Origin: Rhizoclosmatium globosum
Lineage: Eukaryota; Chytridiomycota; Chytridiomycetes; Chytridiales; Chytriomycetaceae
DNA: 64,000 nucleotides
Assembly (NCBI GenBank): GCA_002104985.1
Contig: MCGO01000210.1
Location: 1-64,000 of the forward strand
Direction of reading: 5' to 3'
Position 1 is the stretch's first letter. Each line of letters begins with the position of its first letter. A program made the translations under genes and the position numbers. The notes below the pieces were generated by a model. That model did not search any database. It worked only from the letters and a program-made list of their open reading frames with translations, and had not been told where the DNA came from. Shown piece after piece: positions 11,990-23,420 of this stretch.

Positions 11990-12727
11990 ATGATGAACCA
12001 ACTGCGACCAGCCATCCAGCGCACCTTCCTCCGCCGTCAACTGAGCACCGGCATCGAAGAAGGTCCACGAAAGGCGCTCTTGAATGTCCTCGAAGCACCC
12101 GCTGGATCCACTCTGATTGGCTCAGTTGGCGGATCAACGGCAACGATTGGCGGTGTAGTTCATCGCGGACCAGTTTTTATTGTTGATGGACGAGTGTTTT
12201 TGTGGGACGTGCCTCAATATGGAATTGGATTGGATGCGAATGTTGGTGGTGGTGGTGGTGGTGGTAGTGCATCGAAGGGTGCTGCTCCTACTAGTAGCGA
12301 CCTTGTGGACAACGGCGTCTTTGAAGGATGGTCGTCGAATGTGCTTGGTCTGCTTGAGGTTGTGCGGCCTACGCCAGGTACCGTGTGCTTCCTTATCGCA
12401 ACACGTCTCTCTCTTTTAACTTAGTATCCAATAGAAATCCTCGTAGTTGGAACTGGCGCTCAAATGCAAAGAATGCCGCAACATCTGCGGTCGTACCTGA
12501 ACGGTCTTGGAATGCAAGTGGAAATCATGTCAACTGTATGTCGTTGTTTATTCCCTTATTAAAATACTCATCGCATTTAATAGAGACACGCAGCTTCTAC
12601 GTACAACCTGCTCGTTCAAGAAGGTCGAAGAGTCGCGGCTGCTCTCCTTCCTGTTATTCCTACCTCTGCACGAACTGGCTTGCCTCTCGTCACTGTCCAA
12701 TCGGGAAAGAAACCAAACGAGCTTTAG
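11990..12727 (+). CDS. NDUFAF3: Complex I assembly factor NDUFAF3 (Mth938-like)
   Basis: Three exons (11990-12377, 12435-12535, 12584-12727) give 210 residues. An Arg-rich, acid-free N-terminus ending near RRQLSTG looks like a mitochondrial presequence. The core has the Mth938/DUF498 pattern: GVVHRGPVFIVDG, FEGWSSN, RPTPEILVVGTG, and a C-terminal strand with NLLVQEGRRVAAALLP. NDUFAF3 acts in the matrix on early NADH dehydrogenase assembly intermediates. The acceptor at 12434 was chosen over one at 12424 because only it keeps the EILVVGTG strand in frame. A poly-Gly insert (about 12244-12270) is a local oddity. Its presence suggests this fungus keeps respiratory complex I. Confidence 0.9.
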
Positions 12728-12776
12728 TACTCAGATTCATGTGGAATAAAGTTGTGTTAGGTTAAAAATATTTGTG

Positions 12777-13886
12777 ATGAAGTTGAGGAAGTCCCGGGTA
12801 CTCGGTCTTGTTGTTATCACAAGCATCCTCTTGTTCCTCTGTCTTCGAATGGTATATTCATCTGATCGACGGCCTAAGGAGAAGGAGAAGACGATACTTG
12901 CAACAGAACAACTGACCGTGAACAGCAACGTCAAGACTAAGGATGCTGTCACAATAGTACTGCCAGCTCCACCCTCAGTGCCGGCAGCTGATCCTTGCCT
13001 ACCCTGCGATTTCGCAAGCTTTAGCTTCAAGGGCATACTAGACTTGACAACGCTGGATGTGGGATCTTGTCTCTTCACTCAATACTCAATACAAGACCAA
13101 ATCGCACGCATCCACAACTCAACCATCCACAAAAAACAAGTCTGGATCTCATTCTACGGCGACTCTGTCCTCCGAAACCCGCTCTACTTTTGGAACTACG
13201 GGCGATTCAATGGGACACTTGCGCATCCGCAGCTTGAAACCGTGTTCATGTGTTGCACGGATATCCGCAATTACGAGACTTGTACGACGTCGCTTCATGG
13301 GGCTGAGGCGGGAGATCCTGCAGGTATTGCAAGAATCAAGTTTGGAGAGGAAGGAAACACGTTCTGTGCGTCCTGGAAGCTTATTAAAAATCCGGAGACG
13401 GGTGCACGAGAGATGGAAAGCTTGTTGGAATCGACGAGTGCAGCTTCTAGAGCTGCGATGCTTCCTGATTTGTTGTCATTCAATCCTGGACTCTGGTACT
13501 TTCTGGAAGAAGGACATTCGCCGCAAAAGTATTACAAGGCGATGGTCAAAGCAAGTAAATTGATGGATGTAATATCTCGGAAGGGAACAATTGTTGTTGT
13601 TAACGGCGTTACCGCTGTTGAGGAGGCAAAACTGAATAAGCCGATGACGAATCTGGAAATTATGCGACTTGTATCGATTGTTGATCATGTGTTGGCACCA
13701 TATCCGTTGATCAAAAGGATACATTGGTTTTCGTCCACCTTGTTTGCAAAGTTCCAGGCGACGGCGGATGGAGTGCATTGGGGTTATTTCTACCATGATC
13801 AACTGTATGTGAGCATTCAGGCTCATTTGAATTTCCTATTTCGGGATGATATGGGAACTAGTTTTTGTGAGAGAGTTGATTCATAA
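12777..13886 (+). CDS. PC-esterase/SGNH-like type II membrane protein
   Basis: Single-exon gene of 369 residues, starting 49 bp after the previous stop. The start is the ATG at 12777 (a GTG in frame just before it is not used in eukaryotes). A basic tail and a transmembrane anchor (about residues 9-27) are followed by a lumenal domain. It has a GDS motif in SFYGDSVLRN (residues 128-130) and DGVHW near the C-terminus (Asp331, His334). This Ser/Asp/His set is that of PC-esterase/TBL/NXPE-type acyl-esterases, which modify glycans in the Golgi. Several Cys suggest disulfides. The acyl group and glycan substrate cannot be predicted. Family call is moderately secure. Confidence 0.72.
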   Translation: MKLRKSRVLGLVVITSILLFLCLRMVYSSDRRPKEKEKTILATEQLTVNSNVKTKDAVTIVLPAPPSVPAADPCLPCDFASFSFKGILDLTTLDVGSCLFTQYSIQDQIARIHNSTIHKKQVWISFYGDSVLRNPLYFWNYGRFNGTLAHPQLETVFMCCTDIRNYETCTTSLHGAEAGDPAGIARIKFGEEGNTFCASWKLIKNPETGAREMESLLESTSAASRAAMLPDLLSFNPGLWYFLEEGHSPQKYYKAMVKASKLMDVISRKGTIVVVNGVTAVEEAKLNKPMTNLEIMRLVSIVDHVLAPYPLIKRIHWFSSTLFAKFQATADGVHWGYFYHDQLYVSIQAHLNFLFRDDMGTSFCERVDS

Positions 13887-13941
13887 TAATAATGAGATTT
13901 GATTCCAAACAAACAAACCAACAAAACCAACCACCCATCGA

Positions 13942-16900
13942 ATGTCGCACGCCACCACCGCCGACACGAACACCGACACGAACTGGGGCTTCTCAGCGAC
14001 GGGCGAACGACTGAGCATCGATGCAGGGCGTCCTCCAGTCCAATCTTCGCCACCTTCAACATCGCCTTGGGCCGCGTCGTTCGCCACGAACTCGAAACCA
14101 GTTGAACCATTTGAACCAGTTGAAAACGAGTGGATCGCTGACTTTGCCACAGCGTTCGGTTCTCCATCAGCCACTTTGAACAAGTCGCAAAGCAGCCATC
14201 CTCCGAGTAATCAGCTCACTCAAATACAGCTCCAGCAAGAATCAAAAAGTAATCTGGATGGTAATTCCACAGATACCCAATCACGGTCTTCCTTCGCAGC
14301 TGAATATCCTACTCCTGAGACGAATGCTCAACCCCGAAAACCTGTCATCACTAAATCTCACCAACTCAACCACATCCAAAGCATATTCAATGATTCACAA
14401 AAGATTGCCTATGTTGGCCTCTGCTACCTCGAAATTCACTCTCGGAAACAAACACGGCTTGCGTCAGCTAGTAAAACAGCTTCCCAAAGCTATAACGATT
14501 GGGCTGAACGGTAAGTACCTCTAAGTATGCTTTCAAATGCTCGCATGAGTCTAGCGAAAGTAGTTTCGAACCTTCGGATCGCATGTAACTGATTGGTCCA
14601 TGTGATCCCCCTTTAAAAAACAGATTTATGTCCATGTTGTACGCATTCCTCGACGTGAAAGAAGCTGAACAAACAATGATTACAAATCTTGCGCTTCACG
14701 GCCTCGTTCCACATGACCTATCAAAGTCTTTAATCGATGATGCAGAGAAAGCCTTGGAACGACTACAAAAACTACAGCAGGAGCAAGCATGGATTGAAGA
14801 ACAGGAAGCTAAATGGATGGCGGAATCAGGGTCCTCTCAGCTACCTCGTCCTCCTCAAACTCAATCCACATCAACAACGGCCGATATCACAGATATTCGC
14901 GTCACGATCCTATCACACCTCTTTATTCTCTGCATCTGCGATGGCTTCTATGACGCTCGTTCCCGCTCACTACTCCGAGCCGTCGCGCATCACTTGAATA
15001 TCGAATGGTGGGACCTTGCGAAACTGGAGGACACTATCTCAGAACAACTGCGGATACAAGATTCAGAGTCACATAAAAACGAGCAAGTGAAACTCGAGCA
15101 GAGTATCATTAAAGAGCGTAACGAAAAGGATAGTCAGGGGCGATGGCTTTACATGGGTCTTGCAACTCTCGGTATTACAATACCCCTTTCACGAAACGAC
15201 GCAAGCTAAACCTCTCTCTTTTTTCGAATTTCAGCGGGTGGAGCCGTAATTGGCGTGACAGCAGGTCTAGCAGCCCCCCTTATCGCCTCAGGAATCATCT
15301 CCGCAATGTCAACCTTCCAAATCGCTGGCGGCGTCGGCGCCGGCGCTGCAGCTTTCATGTCCGGAACAACCGGAATCGCCATCATCGCATCCAGTGGCTC
15401 CGCAATCGGGGGCGGCTTGACAGGTTATAAAATGCATAAACGGACACAGGGGATTTCGGAGTTTGAGTTTGTGAGGCTTGAAGAAGCGCTTGTGAGTATC
15501 CTTGCGAATAAGGAGAAGAGGAAGAAGGCGCGTGGAAGTGTGAAGAAAGAAAAGGAGAAGGAGAAGGAGAAGAAGGAACGAGTTGAGGTTATGTGGAGTA
15601 GTGATGGTGTTGAAGGAACATCTGGAAATGATGACAGGTTAGTTGTTTTGGGAGATGACGTTGGGCAGAAGGGACAAGCGGCTGTAGGAAAACGCGTGGA
15701 CATGTTACAAGCTGTTGAACACCGACGTGGATCAAGTAGTGTATCCAGCGTTAGTTCTCCAATGGACCGAACAAGTCGCGAAAGTCGTGACATTGGACGA
15801 GAGCTGAATGCACCAATCTTAATGGCTACCGCAACTCCTGTAACTGAAGAAGGAGCGTCTTTGAAAACTTCAACAGGAGACGGGAGTGCATCTTCACCCA
15901 AACCAAATGTGTTGATCACGATTGCGGGTTGGGTTGGATCTCTCGAATCTCGTGACGATTTCACGCTCCCATTCTCTACCTTGACTCCTGGTGTTCATGG
16001 CGAACAGTATGCTTTAGTGTGGGAAACGCAGGCGCTGATTGAATTAGGGTGTGCTGTTCGGTTGCTTGTTTCAGAGGTAACTGGATTCCTGGTCCAACAA
16101 GGGATTCAATACTTTTTGCTCCCTGTGCTTATGGCTGGATTGATGGGTCCTCTGTGGGCGCTGAAGTTGACTTATATGGTGGATAACCCGTGGGGTAATG
16201 GGTTGACAAAGGCAAAGAAGGCTGGACGTGTAAGCTTGCGTTTCTATTGTTACTTTGAAGTAATGAAATATTTGCAGATTCTTGCTGATACTCTGATTAA
16301 CCGAGTCCAAGGAAACAGACCTGTAACACTCGTCGGATTCTCTCTCGGAGCTCGTGTTATCTACTATTGTCTTCTTGAACTTGCATCTCGTGGTGAAGCG
16401 GCTTTCTCTATTGTAGAAGAAGCTTACTTATTCGGAACCCCTGTCATGGCCACAAACAAAGAATGGCGAGCCATTTCTTCAGTCGTATCAGGTCGCCTCG
16501 TAAACGGATACCTCACCAACGACTATATCCTCTCAATCCTCTACCGAGCATCATCCGCCTTTTTAGCCGATGTAGCTGGCCTATTCCCTGTCCAAAACGT
16601 GGAAGGGATCGAAAACTATTGCCTGGACACTGTTTTGAAAGGTGGTGGGCACTTGGAATACAGAAGCGCAATGCCGCGTATTTTAAAGCATGTTGGATTC
16701 AGTGTTGATGACGAGTTCTTTGACGATGGTGAGAAAGAAGCGGAGCAAGAACGGTTGGACATGGAAGCTGAGAAGGAGCGAGTCAAGAATGATAATGAAC
16801 GGGCTAAAGAAGAAGCTGCTAAGAAAAAACAAGCTGAATATGAGGAGAGACTGAAGAAGAAGCGGGAGGAGGAGGAAGCTAGGAAAGCTGAAGCTGCTGC

Positions 16901-17114
16901 TGCTCCAAAGAGATCCTGGTTTGGCGGATGGGGTTCTTCTTCGTCCTCAACTGGAAGCCTGGATAATGTCGCGAAAGTGGCGAAAGGTGATGAGGCTGTA
17001 TTTGAGGTGAAGGAAATCAAATCTACCTTGCCACCACTGGTGTTGACAATGGATGGTTCAGCAACTTTTCCGCAAGAATCATCGCCTTACAACGATGATG
17101 GATCATTAATTTGA
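13942..17114 (+). CDS. DUF726/TMCO4-family membrane alpha/beta hydrolase
   Basis: Four exons (13942-14510, 14624-15171, 15235-16229, 16278-17114) give 982 residues. A disordered N-terminus leads to a helical region, then a Gly/Ala-rich double transmembrane hairpin (GGAVIGVTAGLAAP...GAGAAAFMSG). The hydrolase domain contains NVLITIAGWVG, a lid-like insert, and the nucleophile elbow LVGFSLGAR with Ser726; an EAYLFGTPV strand follows. The C-terminus is a Lys/Glu coiled coil. TMCO4 and yeast Mil1/YFL034W belong here; lipase-like activity has been proposed for the family but substrates are poorly known. The last intron (16230-16277) is 48 bp with no in-frame stop, so retention would simply insert 16 residues. 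Confidence 0.88.
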
Positions 17115-17173
17115 GAGTAAATACGTGTGTAATATAGAGCAAATTTAAGGGAGAGATTCCTTGTAGAAATTGA

Positions 17174-18262
17174 ATGCACATGATCACTCCAGTTGTCCCA
17201 TCCGTCGTCTCCCAGGCTTCAAATGACCGCAAGGATTTGTTAAAAAGTACATCGAGCACCAATTTAGCAGCTCAGAGTACGAATGAGCTGGTTATCCAGG
17301 CCCTGGAAGCAGCCAGAGATGCTTTCAAAGACGGCCACAGCCTCGGAATTGAAAAGGAAGCGCTCATGGAACTCATCATGAAATGCTCCAACTATTATAC
17401 CCAAGACATTCAAGCATTCGAAAGATCGCTCACAGAGAAGCTTAACCGTAAACGCCAGGCACTATTGGATGCCCTTGAACACAACATTCGCATCTCAAAT
17501 GGTTCCTCCGCTGCCACAATTGCCTCTATTCCACTTTATTTCGTTCCAGGCCCGGGTGTGGCTGTTGCCGGAACAATCGGCGGAGTCTCAGCAGCAGTTG
17601 GATTCCTCTTCTCAAACGACAAGGACCTGAAAAATAAGGTGACCGAGTTTGGGGACCCATCGTTCCTTTTCGCGGATGTTGAAAAAGAACGCGAACCTGT
17701 CGAAGAGTTTATGCGGTTTTTGGTTCAGTTTGGCGAGACGGATGTGGATGCTGCAAATGGATTCTTGATGTTATTATTAATGGCCCGTGCTTCAAAGGAG
17801 TCAGCGTTCTCTCGGTCTACTTTAATTCGGGAAACACTAAGTGGACAACATGAGGACAGCGATTGTGGTTTGTTGACGATTCTCCTTAACAAGCGGGCAA
17901 AGGAGAGTACACTAGCATCAAGGAAAGCGGACTTGAGATCTGGTCGCAACATTATAACAAACAATACTTTCAAGGTTGCTACACAACTACTAGCCGCAAG
18001 GAAAAATGTGGCGTATTTGGCAACGAGTTTGGAGGTTGTCGGTGTGAATTCAGCCTTCTTGGGTGTTCTTACACCACTGGCGAAACCTGCCAGGACTTTT
18101 GGGAAGGTTTTGTGCGTTGTGGCGCTTCCTTTGGAGGTCTTCAATCTGTCATGTAATATTAATAAGAGAGCAAAGTGTATTGCTTTCATTGAAGAGAGGA
18201 CACGGGACTATCAAGCGAGAATTGATGAATTGGTGCAGGAGTTGGTAAGGTTTCAAACGTAG
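17174..18262 (+). CDS. Apolipoprotein L-like membrane protein
   Basis: Single-exon protein of 362 residues, starting 59 bp after the DUF726 stop on the same strand. An amphipathic helical N-terminal half leads to a hydrophobic hairpin (about residues 115-147) rich in Pro/Gly/Ala/Val, with PGPGVAVAGTIGG. Near the C-terminus a second hydrophobic stretch (FGKVLCVVALPLEVFNL) is followed by a Lys/Arg/Glu helix with IDELVQEL. This order (helix, Gly-rich membrane hairpin, second membrane segment, closing amphipathic helix) resembles ApoL/MAL-like colicin-fold proteins. The similarity is by eye and not proven. No catalytic motif is seen. Function unknown; membrane insertion is the only firm inference. 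Confidence 0.6.
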   Translation: MHMITPVVPSVVSQASNDRKDLLKSTSSTNLAAQSTNELVIQALEAARDAFKDGHSLGIEKEALMELIMKCSNYYTQDIQAFERSLTEKLNRKRQALLDALEHNIRISNGSSAATIASIPLYFVPGPGVAVAGTIGGVSAAVGFLFSNDKDLKNKVTEFGDPSFLFADVEKEREPVEEFMRFLVQFGETDVDAANGFLMLLLMARASKESAFSRSTLIRETLSGQHEDSDCGLLTILLNKRAKESTLASRKADLRSGRNIITNNTFKVATQLLAARKNVAYLATSLEVVGVNSAFLGVLTPLAKPARTFGKVLCVVALPLEVFNLSCNINKRAKCIAFIEERTRDYQARIDELVQELVRFQT

Positions 18263-18392
18263 AGAATTTAAATATTGTTTATAGTTGATTGTGTGGTTTC
18301 ATGTTTGTGTGCATTAATAAATGTTACTTCCAAAACTAGCCGTTGTTGTTTTTTTTTTCTATCTATTTTTCCTTTTCTCGTTTGTTTCCATA

Positions 18393-20854
18393 TTATTCAT
18401 ATAAGCGAAGAAATAAGGACTTTAACAATCGCGCTTCGTACGCGACGGAGTTCCTTGCCGGGTCAAGAGTTTCACCTCCTCCATACCCTGTACTATTACC
18501 AGCCGCACTATTTTGAGCCCCAGGTCCTCCCAATGGATCAATCACAATGGGTATCTTACGTCCATGCAACTCACAGGCATCAAAGAACGCGAGAATTTCA
18601 GCAAACACACTGTCTTTCAAGATGATCATATGCTTCGCCAGTGTTTCAAATAAGGAGGCGAAGCATCGTTTTGCGTAGTACCATGTGTCTGTTCCAAGCT
18701 ATGAAGAAGATTAAGTTCTCAAAGTTTACGGACAAGATGTTTGTACCTTTTTGTTGAACGGCTCTAAACTCTTGATGATTCGAGAGATACCAAACTCGTA
18801 ATTTCCTTTCGCACAGTATAAGGTTCCGATAACCAAGTTTACGATACAAAGGTGATAAGTTCGCTTTGCGGGGTCTTCATATGCAACTCTTTCTTCCTCC
18901 TTTTCAATCTTTCTCATAAGTTCTTCGGCTTCTTCGTTTTGTGAAGTCATAATGTACGCAACACAGAGGTTTGCAAGTACGATTGCTGTTATATCCAAAA
19001 TCTACGAACTGTAAGCTACGGGTAAGGACGATGACAGAAACTCACATTCTCGTAGTGCTTTTTGACAATTGGTTCATAAAACGAAACTGCTTCCTTATAC
19101 TTGCTCTCCTGCATAAACAAAACATGTGCGACATTCAACTTCCAAACGTCGTGCTCGTTGCAGAACTCGACGCTTTTTCTAAACACCTTTTCTACGCTCG
19201 CGTAATTTTCCATGTCCCAGTAAATCTTGGCTTGTGCCATGAGGACGGGTATGTACCGCTCCACAGCGTCGTCGTAGTCGTTGACGACACGTTTCACTGT
19301 CTCTTCATCCATATTTTGACGAGCTTCTTGGACTTGCTTTGTAAGCTTTCTGAGAATGTCAACGTGCTTTGTTGCGAGGTCGTCAAACTTTCTGTATGCC
19401 TCTTCTGGGCTGGATTGGCGCAGCAGACTCGCTTCTAGGAATTCAAATAGGTACTATAAAAAGTAAATTGTGCGTTAGTAGTTTGAAATGTTCAATTTAC
19501 GTTATTACAGGAGTCAATGTGCTAACACTTCCCATAGCCACACTTTCAGCCATCAAATCTCCAGCCATATCCAAGTAACCATATTTACAGTATAGCAAAA
19601 GTAAGTTTCCAAATACTTCGGGAGGCGTTGGTGGCTGCTGAAGAAGGAAGTTGAGTTTCTCAAATCCTGTTGAAGGGTCGTCGTCCATATGCGTAAGAGC
19701 TTGGTTGTGCAAAGTAACAGGATCTAGTTCTTGCTCAAGACGAGGTGGCATATCTGTGAGCGCTTCTCTGGCCGACTCAACTGATAGATGTCGATGTGAA
19801 CAAAGTGAGTTCGGAGTTAAAATACTTACAGTTCTTTAGGCGGTATTCAATAGCCGCTTTGAGATTGAAAGCTTCAATTAGGTACGTTTCGTGAAGGATT
19901 TGAGAGTTTCCAACACTTCGAACCTCTATTCCTTCGGTAGCCATACCAACGCTGAGTTCTTGACAATATTCACATTAAATTAATTCAAAAAAAAGTATAG
20001 GCAGAACGTACCAGGGTGATCACGGATTCCTCTTTCAATGATATCTGCAATGTTTTTCAAGGCCGGAACATACTGTTTCAGCTGATAGTGACAGAGTGCC
20101 AAATTATAACAGAGCTCTGCTTGATATCCCGTGATTCTCAGCGTTTCAGCATATTTCATACATGCATCTTCATATTTTCCTTCCTAAATGCCGTGGTTAG
20201 GTTCAGCCCCACCAAAGCTGCACTTTGTCTTACTTTATACAACAAACATGCTTGATTTATCATAGTGTCAGTGTCATCGGGAGCACCTTGATCAATCAGA
20301 AGCTTGCAGCCTTGCAAGTCGTCCATTTCGTATTTGATTGCGGATTGAAGTTTAATAACCTATTTGTCAAATTAATTCTTTCGAATTTGGAGGCGAGAGT
20401 TCAGTCACCTTATGAGCAAATTCAGGATTCTCTAATGTTTGACATGCCTTTTGGGCAGGCTGGTATTGTCCAGATTTATACAGAGCCTGCGCGTAATAGA
20501 GTCTGTATTCGTCGATTTCTGGATAAGCCCGTAGAAGTTGTTCGTAGCTTTTGGTTGGACCGTTAAAGATTATTCACAGAAGAGCCAACTGCCAAAGGGA
20601 GTTACAAACCAATTAGCAGCACCCGCAAAGTCTTGGACCTGGAAAAAGCAGTAACCAAGAAGACTTAATGCCGCGCGACTCTTTGGAAAAGATTGAAGCT
20701 CGTTTGTCAAGAGTTTGATGACATCTTGGAATCGGCCATCTCGAATCATGCCATATATAGTGGCCGTGTATTTACCCTCGGGAAGCTGGTACAAATTTGT
20801 TGGATGAGCAGCGGCAGATTGGGCCGCCGTCCGTGGTTTGACACCTGTGTTCAT
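18393..20854 (-). CDS. IFT70: Intraflagellar transport protein IFT70 (TTC30/DYF-1)
   Basis: Nine exons (20854-20610, 20547-20409, 20359-20234, 20183-20012, 19958-19830, 19780-19509, 19453-19046, 19001-18747, 18698-18393) sum to 2052 bp, 683 residues, close to animal TTC30 (about 665). It is built of TPR-like helices, and whole blocks read almost as in animals: ALSLLGYCFFQVQDFA, VEFCNEHDVWKLNVAHVL, IMTSQNEEAEELMRKIE, CIVNLVIGTLYCAKGN. IFT70 is a core subunit of IFT-B, carrying tubulin and other cargo along the flagellar axoneme. All nine splice junctions are supported by the conserved protein. This gene is the clearest marker that the organism makes flagellated cells. It lies 55 bp downstream of the Sel1-repeat gene on the same strand. 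Confidence 0.97.
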
Positions 20855-20909
20855 GTGTTCAATGAAATTGTCAGATGAAAAAAGGGATAGGAATTAAGAA
20901 ATGATTCAT

Positions 20910-22544
20910 TTATTGCCACCAGCTTTTCTTTACTGGAGCCTTCTCCCCTTTCGCAGACTTTTCTTTTAGTTCGGCTTCCAAGCTGTCAAGAAACTCTTTT
21001 CCGATATCGGCCCATTCCCCACCAAGATCCACCACACGTGTTGCATACTCGCGTGATTTCTGAGTATTCGCATCAATTTTCCATGACCGTGGTTCGCCGC
21101 TTTTTGGAAGGTATCCCTCTCGATAGAGTTTTGCAAGATTCATTAATGACAGTGGGAGATTCTGCATAGCAGCCATTTCGAAATACTCCAACGCCAGCGG
21201 AATCGATTTAGAAATTGTGGCGGTTCCTTCAAGGTAAGCCGATGCAACGTTATGTTGAGCGATTGCAAGTCCTACAAAATGCAGAAAGTTAGAAACGCAA
21301 TCGCGTTGCACACCACAAAAAATACCTCTATTTGCAGCCTTAATCCACCACTCCAAAGCCTTATTTAAATCCACAGTCTCAACACCCTCACCCTTCTCCC
21401 AACAAGTTCCACAAAGGAACATGGCTTCCGTTACATCCTTTTCAGCCGCACGTTCCAAGAGCTCATACGCTTTTTTCGCATCTTTTTGAACCAAGATTCC
21501 GTTCAAATACAAATGCCCCATTTGGATCAAGGCCTGTGGGTATGACAGCTCGGTTGCACAGACATAGAGGTGTCGAAGACCCTGCGCAATCATCTTTTCG
21601 TCGATTTTCGAGTTGGTTGGCGTAGATTGTTGTTGTTGCTCTTCCTCGGTTGGAGCCGCCGATGCAGTTTCAGCAGATTCAATAGGACTTTTGGCAACAT
21701 CCACCGCAGGATTCGTTCCCTGCTTGATCAACCGCAGTGCAAGCACATACATAGAGAGAGCATGACGTCTCTTGACTAAAGACTGCAAGATTTCAAGAGC
21801 CTGAGGAAGATCGCGAGGTTGAAAGGGAGGAAATCCACGGGACAGTGCATGTGCGTATTTGAATTCGGCGTTCATATCTCCAGCGTCTTTTGCGAGTTGC
21901 AGCATGAGGAAGCCAAGGGGTTTGCCGTTGTCAGTGTGTTCGAAGTTGATTGTTGCAATGTAGGTGAGGTCTTTGAGGGTACACACTGATTGCATATGGT
22001 TATTACTGTTGTCGATAGAGAGCCAAAAGAGAGTATACGTTTTAGAATGCGTTCGGTCAAGTCCTTCTGTGATTGAGGATCACTGAGGGTGGACCATGCC
22101 GATTGAACAGAGGCGACCACAGCATAGACAACATCTGACTTCACAGTCATCCGGCCTTCCGTGTGAAGGAGATCCAGCACTTGAGCAGGCGGCAGTAGGT
22201 CTGCAGAAGAGAGTGAGGTTTAGCTGAATGTCAGCGAGAGGGACAGGCAACGCACCAGCAGGAGAAGCATCGACTGCAGTGACTACTGAGTTGAAGGAGT
22301 GAACTGGCTTTACTGGCACAGGTTCAGGGTCAGTCTCAGTCTCAGTCTCAGTCGCAGGAGCAGCAAAGGCAGGGATCTTCTCATGAACCCGTTGAAAGAT
22401 GTCCTTCCCCGACTGTGTGGAGTACGTTGCGTGTATCCTTGAAGGAGCAATGATCGAAGAGGAGAGTGGAAGCCGCCTCAGTCTCACAGGCAGTCCAAGT
22501 ACTCTTGGAAGGGGTTTCACAGAAGTGACTAGGAACCTCTTCAT
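20910..22544 (-). CDS. Mitochondrial Sel1-repeat protein
   Basis: Four exons (22544-22256, 22200-22039, 21985-21326, 21271-20910) give 490 residues. The first ~45 residues are rich in Arg, Leu and Ser without acids, a strong mitochondrial presequence. A short Thr-Glu repeat region (TETETETD, coded by CAGTCT repeats at 22331-22354) separates it from the body. The body contains Sel1-like repeats: ALIQMGHLYLNGILVQKDAKKAYELLERAA, AMFLCGTCWEKGEGV..LNKALEWWIKAA and LPLSLMNLAKLYREGYL. The protein ends KKSWWQ. Such proteins act as scaffolds; no specific mitochondrial role can be read from sequence. The start is divergent from dUTPase with 157 bp between them, so the two probably share a bidirectional promoter. 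Confidence 0.85.
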
Positions 22545-22701
22545 TTCTTTGTTTTGTTTTCTTTCTTTCTTTCTTCGTTTTTCTGTTTTCACACAAAGGT
22601 GAGGTCCCTTGTTTTCGGACACGATGGACAACAAAAGGCAAGGGCTACTCTGCACACCGCTCAAACAAACTGACAAAAAACTCAACACAACACAACTCAG
22701 T

Positions 22702-23420
22702 ATGCTCGCCACTGCCACTCCTTCTTCTGTTGCTGCTCCAGTGCTCCAGGTCAAGCTGCTTTCGGACAAGGGCCGCCTTCCTGCGAGAGGCTCCGTTGGT
22801 GCTGCTGGCTACGATCTGTTCAGGTTGGTTGCTCTGTTTGCTCTGCATCGAGGCTGCCGGTCACTCGCTCATCTTGTCTCATGAAAAAACAGTGCTAAGG
22901 ACATGGTCATTCCTGCTGGAAACCGTGCTATCGTGCCAACAGATATCTCAATTGCCGTCCCTCTCGGTACTTACGGTCGTGTTGCCCCAAGGTATTTAAT
23001 CTGAAATACCTTCTGGTTAAAGACTCTGATCATTACCCTCACAAAACAGATCTGGCTTGGCCGTCAAGCACTTTTTGGATGTTGGTGCTGGAGTCATTGA
23101 CTCAGACTACCGAGGTGCTGTTGGAGTCGTCATGTTTAACTTTGGAACCGCCGATTTCGAAGGTGAGTGCTGTTCAGCACTTGTTTGATTTGAGGTTTTT
23201 ATAGATCGGGATTATTAATCCACCAACCTTACTCACAGTCAAGGAAGGAGACAGAATCGCTCAGCTCATTCTCGAGAAGATTGCTGTTGCTGAGATTGCC
23301 CATGTCCAAGAGCTCGACGACACTGTTCGAGGAGAAGGTGGATTTGGTTCCACTGGTATTCGCAAGAATGATGCCATGGTTGACGACTCTGTCAAGAAGA
23401 TGAAGACTGTTGTTGCTTAA
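22702..23420 (+). CDS. DUT1: Deoxyuridine 5'-triphosphate nucleotidohydrolase (dUTPase)
   Basis: Four exons (22702-22823, 22893-22991, 23050-23162, 23239-23420) give 171 residues, the usual size for a trimeric dUTPase. It hydrolyses dUTP to dUMP and pyrophosphate, keeping uracil out of DNA and feeding dTMP synthesis. All five motifs are visible: [29 protein letters not shown] with the catalytic-site Ser, GVIDSDYRG with the catalytic Asp, GDRIAQLIL and the C-terminal [10 protein letters not shown] arm. A longer start at 22624 is in frame and would add 26 residues, possibly for an organelle-targeted form. Exon phases agree throughout. Confidence 0.96.
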
